Positions 44,401 to 46,727 of a DNA stretch of 46,727 nt are shown piece by piece. The number at the start of each line of letters is the position of its first letter. Position 1 is the stretch's first letter. This DNA comes from Conidiobolus incongruus B7586. Its lineage: Eukaryota > Entomophthoromycota > Entomophthoromycetes > Entomophthorales > Conidiobolaceae. Location of the stretch: the NCBI GenBank assembly GCA_000697335.1, contig JNEM01012239.1:1-46727 (forward strand), read 5' to 3'. The position numbers were made by a program, and so were the translations under genes. The notes beneath the pieces were generated by a model. The model did not search any database and was not told the origin of the DNA. It was given only the letters and a program-made list of their open reading frames with translations.

Positions 44401-46727
44401 AATGCATATTTTTAAGAACTATATTGCTCTTTTTATTTAAATAATCAAATTTTATATTTCCAGTATTATTAAATTATCGATTAAATATCTAAAAAGTGTA
44501 ATATATAGAAATGACATTATAATAGTTATAGTATGACTATTGTTGTTCAAAAGTGGAAATTAATATCTCAATGTATCCTATACAAAATATATCAATTAAC
44601 AAATTAGTCATCAAAGCTATCATAAACTATCAATAACAAATCTTTTTAATTTTGAATTTGGAATCTTGAATGAAAATCGGGAATTTTTATGTTTTATTAG
44701 ATAAAATCAAAATCAAAATAATAAATCCATGATGCCATATTAACTTAAATTCCAAAGGCACCAAGATACATGTTGCTGGAAATAAACCATTATTTTGATA
44801 AAAACAAATTCAAGAAATAAAATTTTAACTTGGTTGAGCTTGCAGTATTCTAAAAAATTTAGCCATATAATGATTTTAAAAATTAATTAGCCAATTAAAT
44901 TACTTATGAATATGTGATGATAAATCTGTAAAATTGGGCAATTTGATAATATAAAAAATATTTAATAATAAGTGTAACTGCTAGTGACAAATTAATCTTA
45001 CAGGTATTTGCAAAAATGTACCAAATTAAATATAATCTTATTTTATATAATCACAATATGTTGTTTGTAAAGATAAAGCTCAATTAATCAGTATATACTA
45101 ATAAAATATTTTAAATACCATTCAAATACATTGTAAACCAAATTTGAAATCAAATTCTTCAATAAAATGATCCTATTTTAATCAAATCATTAATTTAATC
45201 ATATTATATTAAATGCATTTTGAATTCAAATAAAGTTAATATAAATCCGGGTAAAAAACTAAAATGATTATGATCGAGATATATCAATTTAATTATATTA
45301 AAATAAATTATTGCATATAAAATAAACTTGTATATTAAAATTTTGCCTTTAAAGAAAACAAAAGAGAGTTTAAATCTATTGCATTTAATTAAATAGACAA
45401 ATTTCAAAATTATTAAACTTTTATTAATTATTTTCAATTGTTAACACTTTATTAAGCAAATAGAGTTTCTATTTCATATCAGTTATATTTATTAATTTAT
45501 TTATATGATACAAAAATTAAAAATTATTTAATCGATGAAATCAATTATATAAATTAATATTTTTAAGTCAAATAATAATCAAGTTTATTCAATATTTTTT
45601 TTCAATGTTAAATTAATAATATTGATTAATTTTAAACTTCAAATCTAAAAAAATGATAATATTAAACAGAGCTTCATTAAGACTAATTTGATTTTCATTT
45701 AGCAATTCCTCAGATATTTTTCATTTGAACATTTTACTCATTAAGTTTAAAACTCCTTTTTAACGCTAGAAAATCTAGAATTTTACTAAATTTAGCAATT
45801 TCAATAGAAACAAGTTTGAAAAATATTTAAAATATTTTATAATATTTCTAAATTATTAGTATTATTTTGATAACAAAGATTTAAATTCAAAAAGTAACAG
45901 AAATATAATATAGTAAAAGATGGTTTCATAAATATATATATTTATTAAATTATATACAATATTTTAAAATATTTCAATTAAATCCAAAGGCTGTAAAATT
46001 TAATTAAAATTTCATATAATTGAATATTAGGGGTGAAAATACTATGATTTATTAATATATAGCAATTGATAGAGATATTATTAAAAACATATAAGTTATT
46101 ATAAATACTATATATCATATTTTACCAATGTAATTTACCATTATTTTTCTAATAATTTATCAATATTTAAGTTTATTCAATTGATAATAGATTCAATTAT
46201 TATTAAATCATTTATGAATAAAATTAATAAAATAAATTGATATATTGGAAGTATTCAAAAGGTTAAAATAATCAATATTTTTCCATATCAGGTATTGATA
46301 TAAATAAGATAATAGCTATTATTATCTGATTCCTTTAGAAAATAAAAGATATCTTTTAACTTATTTTTATCTAGAAAATTCCTTTAATCCTAATTTTTGT
46401 TATATAAGTTATTATTATTTTAAATTTAAAAAATGAAAAAATTTTTAATTTTTGATTTTTTAAATATATTATTGAGTTTAAATTATATTTATGATAACTA
46501 TTTTGATTAAAAAATCAATTTTTTAAAATTTATTATTTGATTTGATTATATTTAAACTAATTAATAATTATCAAAAGTTTTTTATTTTAATATTAATAAA
46601 ATTTAACTATAAACCCTCTAAAATTATTTAAAACTTATAAGTATTTTTTAATAATAAAATATTATTTAAATAAACTATTTATTATAGAGTAAATTATTTT
46701 AAAACTAAAAAACATTATTTAAAAATT
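41468..46727. other. AT-rich gene-free region
   Basis: Starts with the likely promoter of the ABC transporter gene (CCAAT 41830-41834, ATTGG 41875-41879, about 365-410 bp upstream of its ATG). (AT)13 lies at 42155-42180. A slightly GC-richer patch at about 43210-43390 contains ATTGG (43277-43281) and CCAAT (43371-43375). The rest is near-pure A/T; open frames at 42249-42440 and 45204-45437 are not credible genes. Confidence 0.6.
42155..42180. repeat. (AT)13 microsatellite
   Basis: Thirteen uninterrupted AT units read directly. Confidence 0.95.

Noticed and set aside
45204-45437. 77-residue minus-strand frame in the right-hand AT desert
   Set aside because: Ile/Lys/Phe-rich translation typical of AT-rich noise; no start context or motif.
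1-46727. CRISPR arrays, LTR pairs or virus-like genes
   Set aside because: No spaced direct repeats, no paired long terminal repeats and no polymerase, integrase or capsid-like reading frames were seen.

Overview
The window reads as nuclear DNA of an AT-rich fungus, most likely an early-diverging lineage (inference, low to moderate confidence). Supporting this: small introns (28 modelled, mostly 49-60 bp, GTAAGT-like donors and TAG acceptors), a nuclear-type tRNA-Glu, an inositol hexakisphosphate kinase of the KCS1 type, a fungal/plant-style ABCG half-transporter with a cysteine-rich ectodomain, two LUFS (Flo8/SSBP-like) regulators, an Arp2/3 subunit and a SNAPC1-like protein. Coding regions stand out by higher GC. 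Gene-free DNA is extremely AT-rich with (AT)n tracts. I saw no virus-like element, LTR pair, CRISPR array or bacterial-type operon.

Layout. 1-4.4 kb: AT-rich, gene-free, then a CCAAT/TATA promoter. 4.75-6.5 kb (+): KCS1-type kinase. 7.4-8.7 kb (-): SNAPC1-like snRNA promoter factor with AT-hooks. 8.7-11.6 kb: gene-free, with a GC-richer hairpin island near 10.4-10.7 kb. 11.6-12.3 kb (-): NC2-alpha/DRAP1 with a Gly-Arg tail. About 12.69-12.85 kb: tRNA-like Pol III element or SINE. 13.1-15.1 kb (+): eIF2B epsilon. 16.5-17.0 kb (-): proteasome assembly chaperone 3. 17.7-18.8 kb (+): SKI8/WDR61 WD40 protein. 19.95-21.0 kb (-): ARPC2, with a reading-phase conflict at its first intron. 22.4-23.0 kb (-): NudC. 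23.1 kb (-): tRNA-Glu(TTC). 23.6-24.7 kb (+): TFIIF beta. 25.6-28.0 kb (+): DDHD lipase with 11 exons. 30.6-32.4 kb (+) and 33.8-35.7 kb (-): convergent pair of LUFS paralogues. 38.6-41.5 kb (-): ABCG transporter. 41.5-46.7 kb: AT-rich, gene-free.

Most genes are housekeeping and unrelated in pathway. There is a loose run of transcription-related genes: SNAPC1-like, NC2-alpha, WDR61 (a subunit of the Ski complex and, in many eukaryotes, of PAF1C) and TFIIF beta. There are three compact divergent pairs: NC2-alpha/eIF2B epsilon, chaperone 3/SKI8 and NudC/TFIIF beta. The items I find most worth attention are the inverted LUFS pair with its conserved C-terminal tail motif, the Pol III element between NC2-alpha and eIF2B epsilon, the basic GR/AT-hook additions on two basal transcription factors, the ARPC2 phase conflict, and GC-richer non-coding islands 1-2 kb upstream of several genes.
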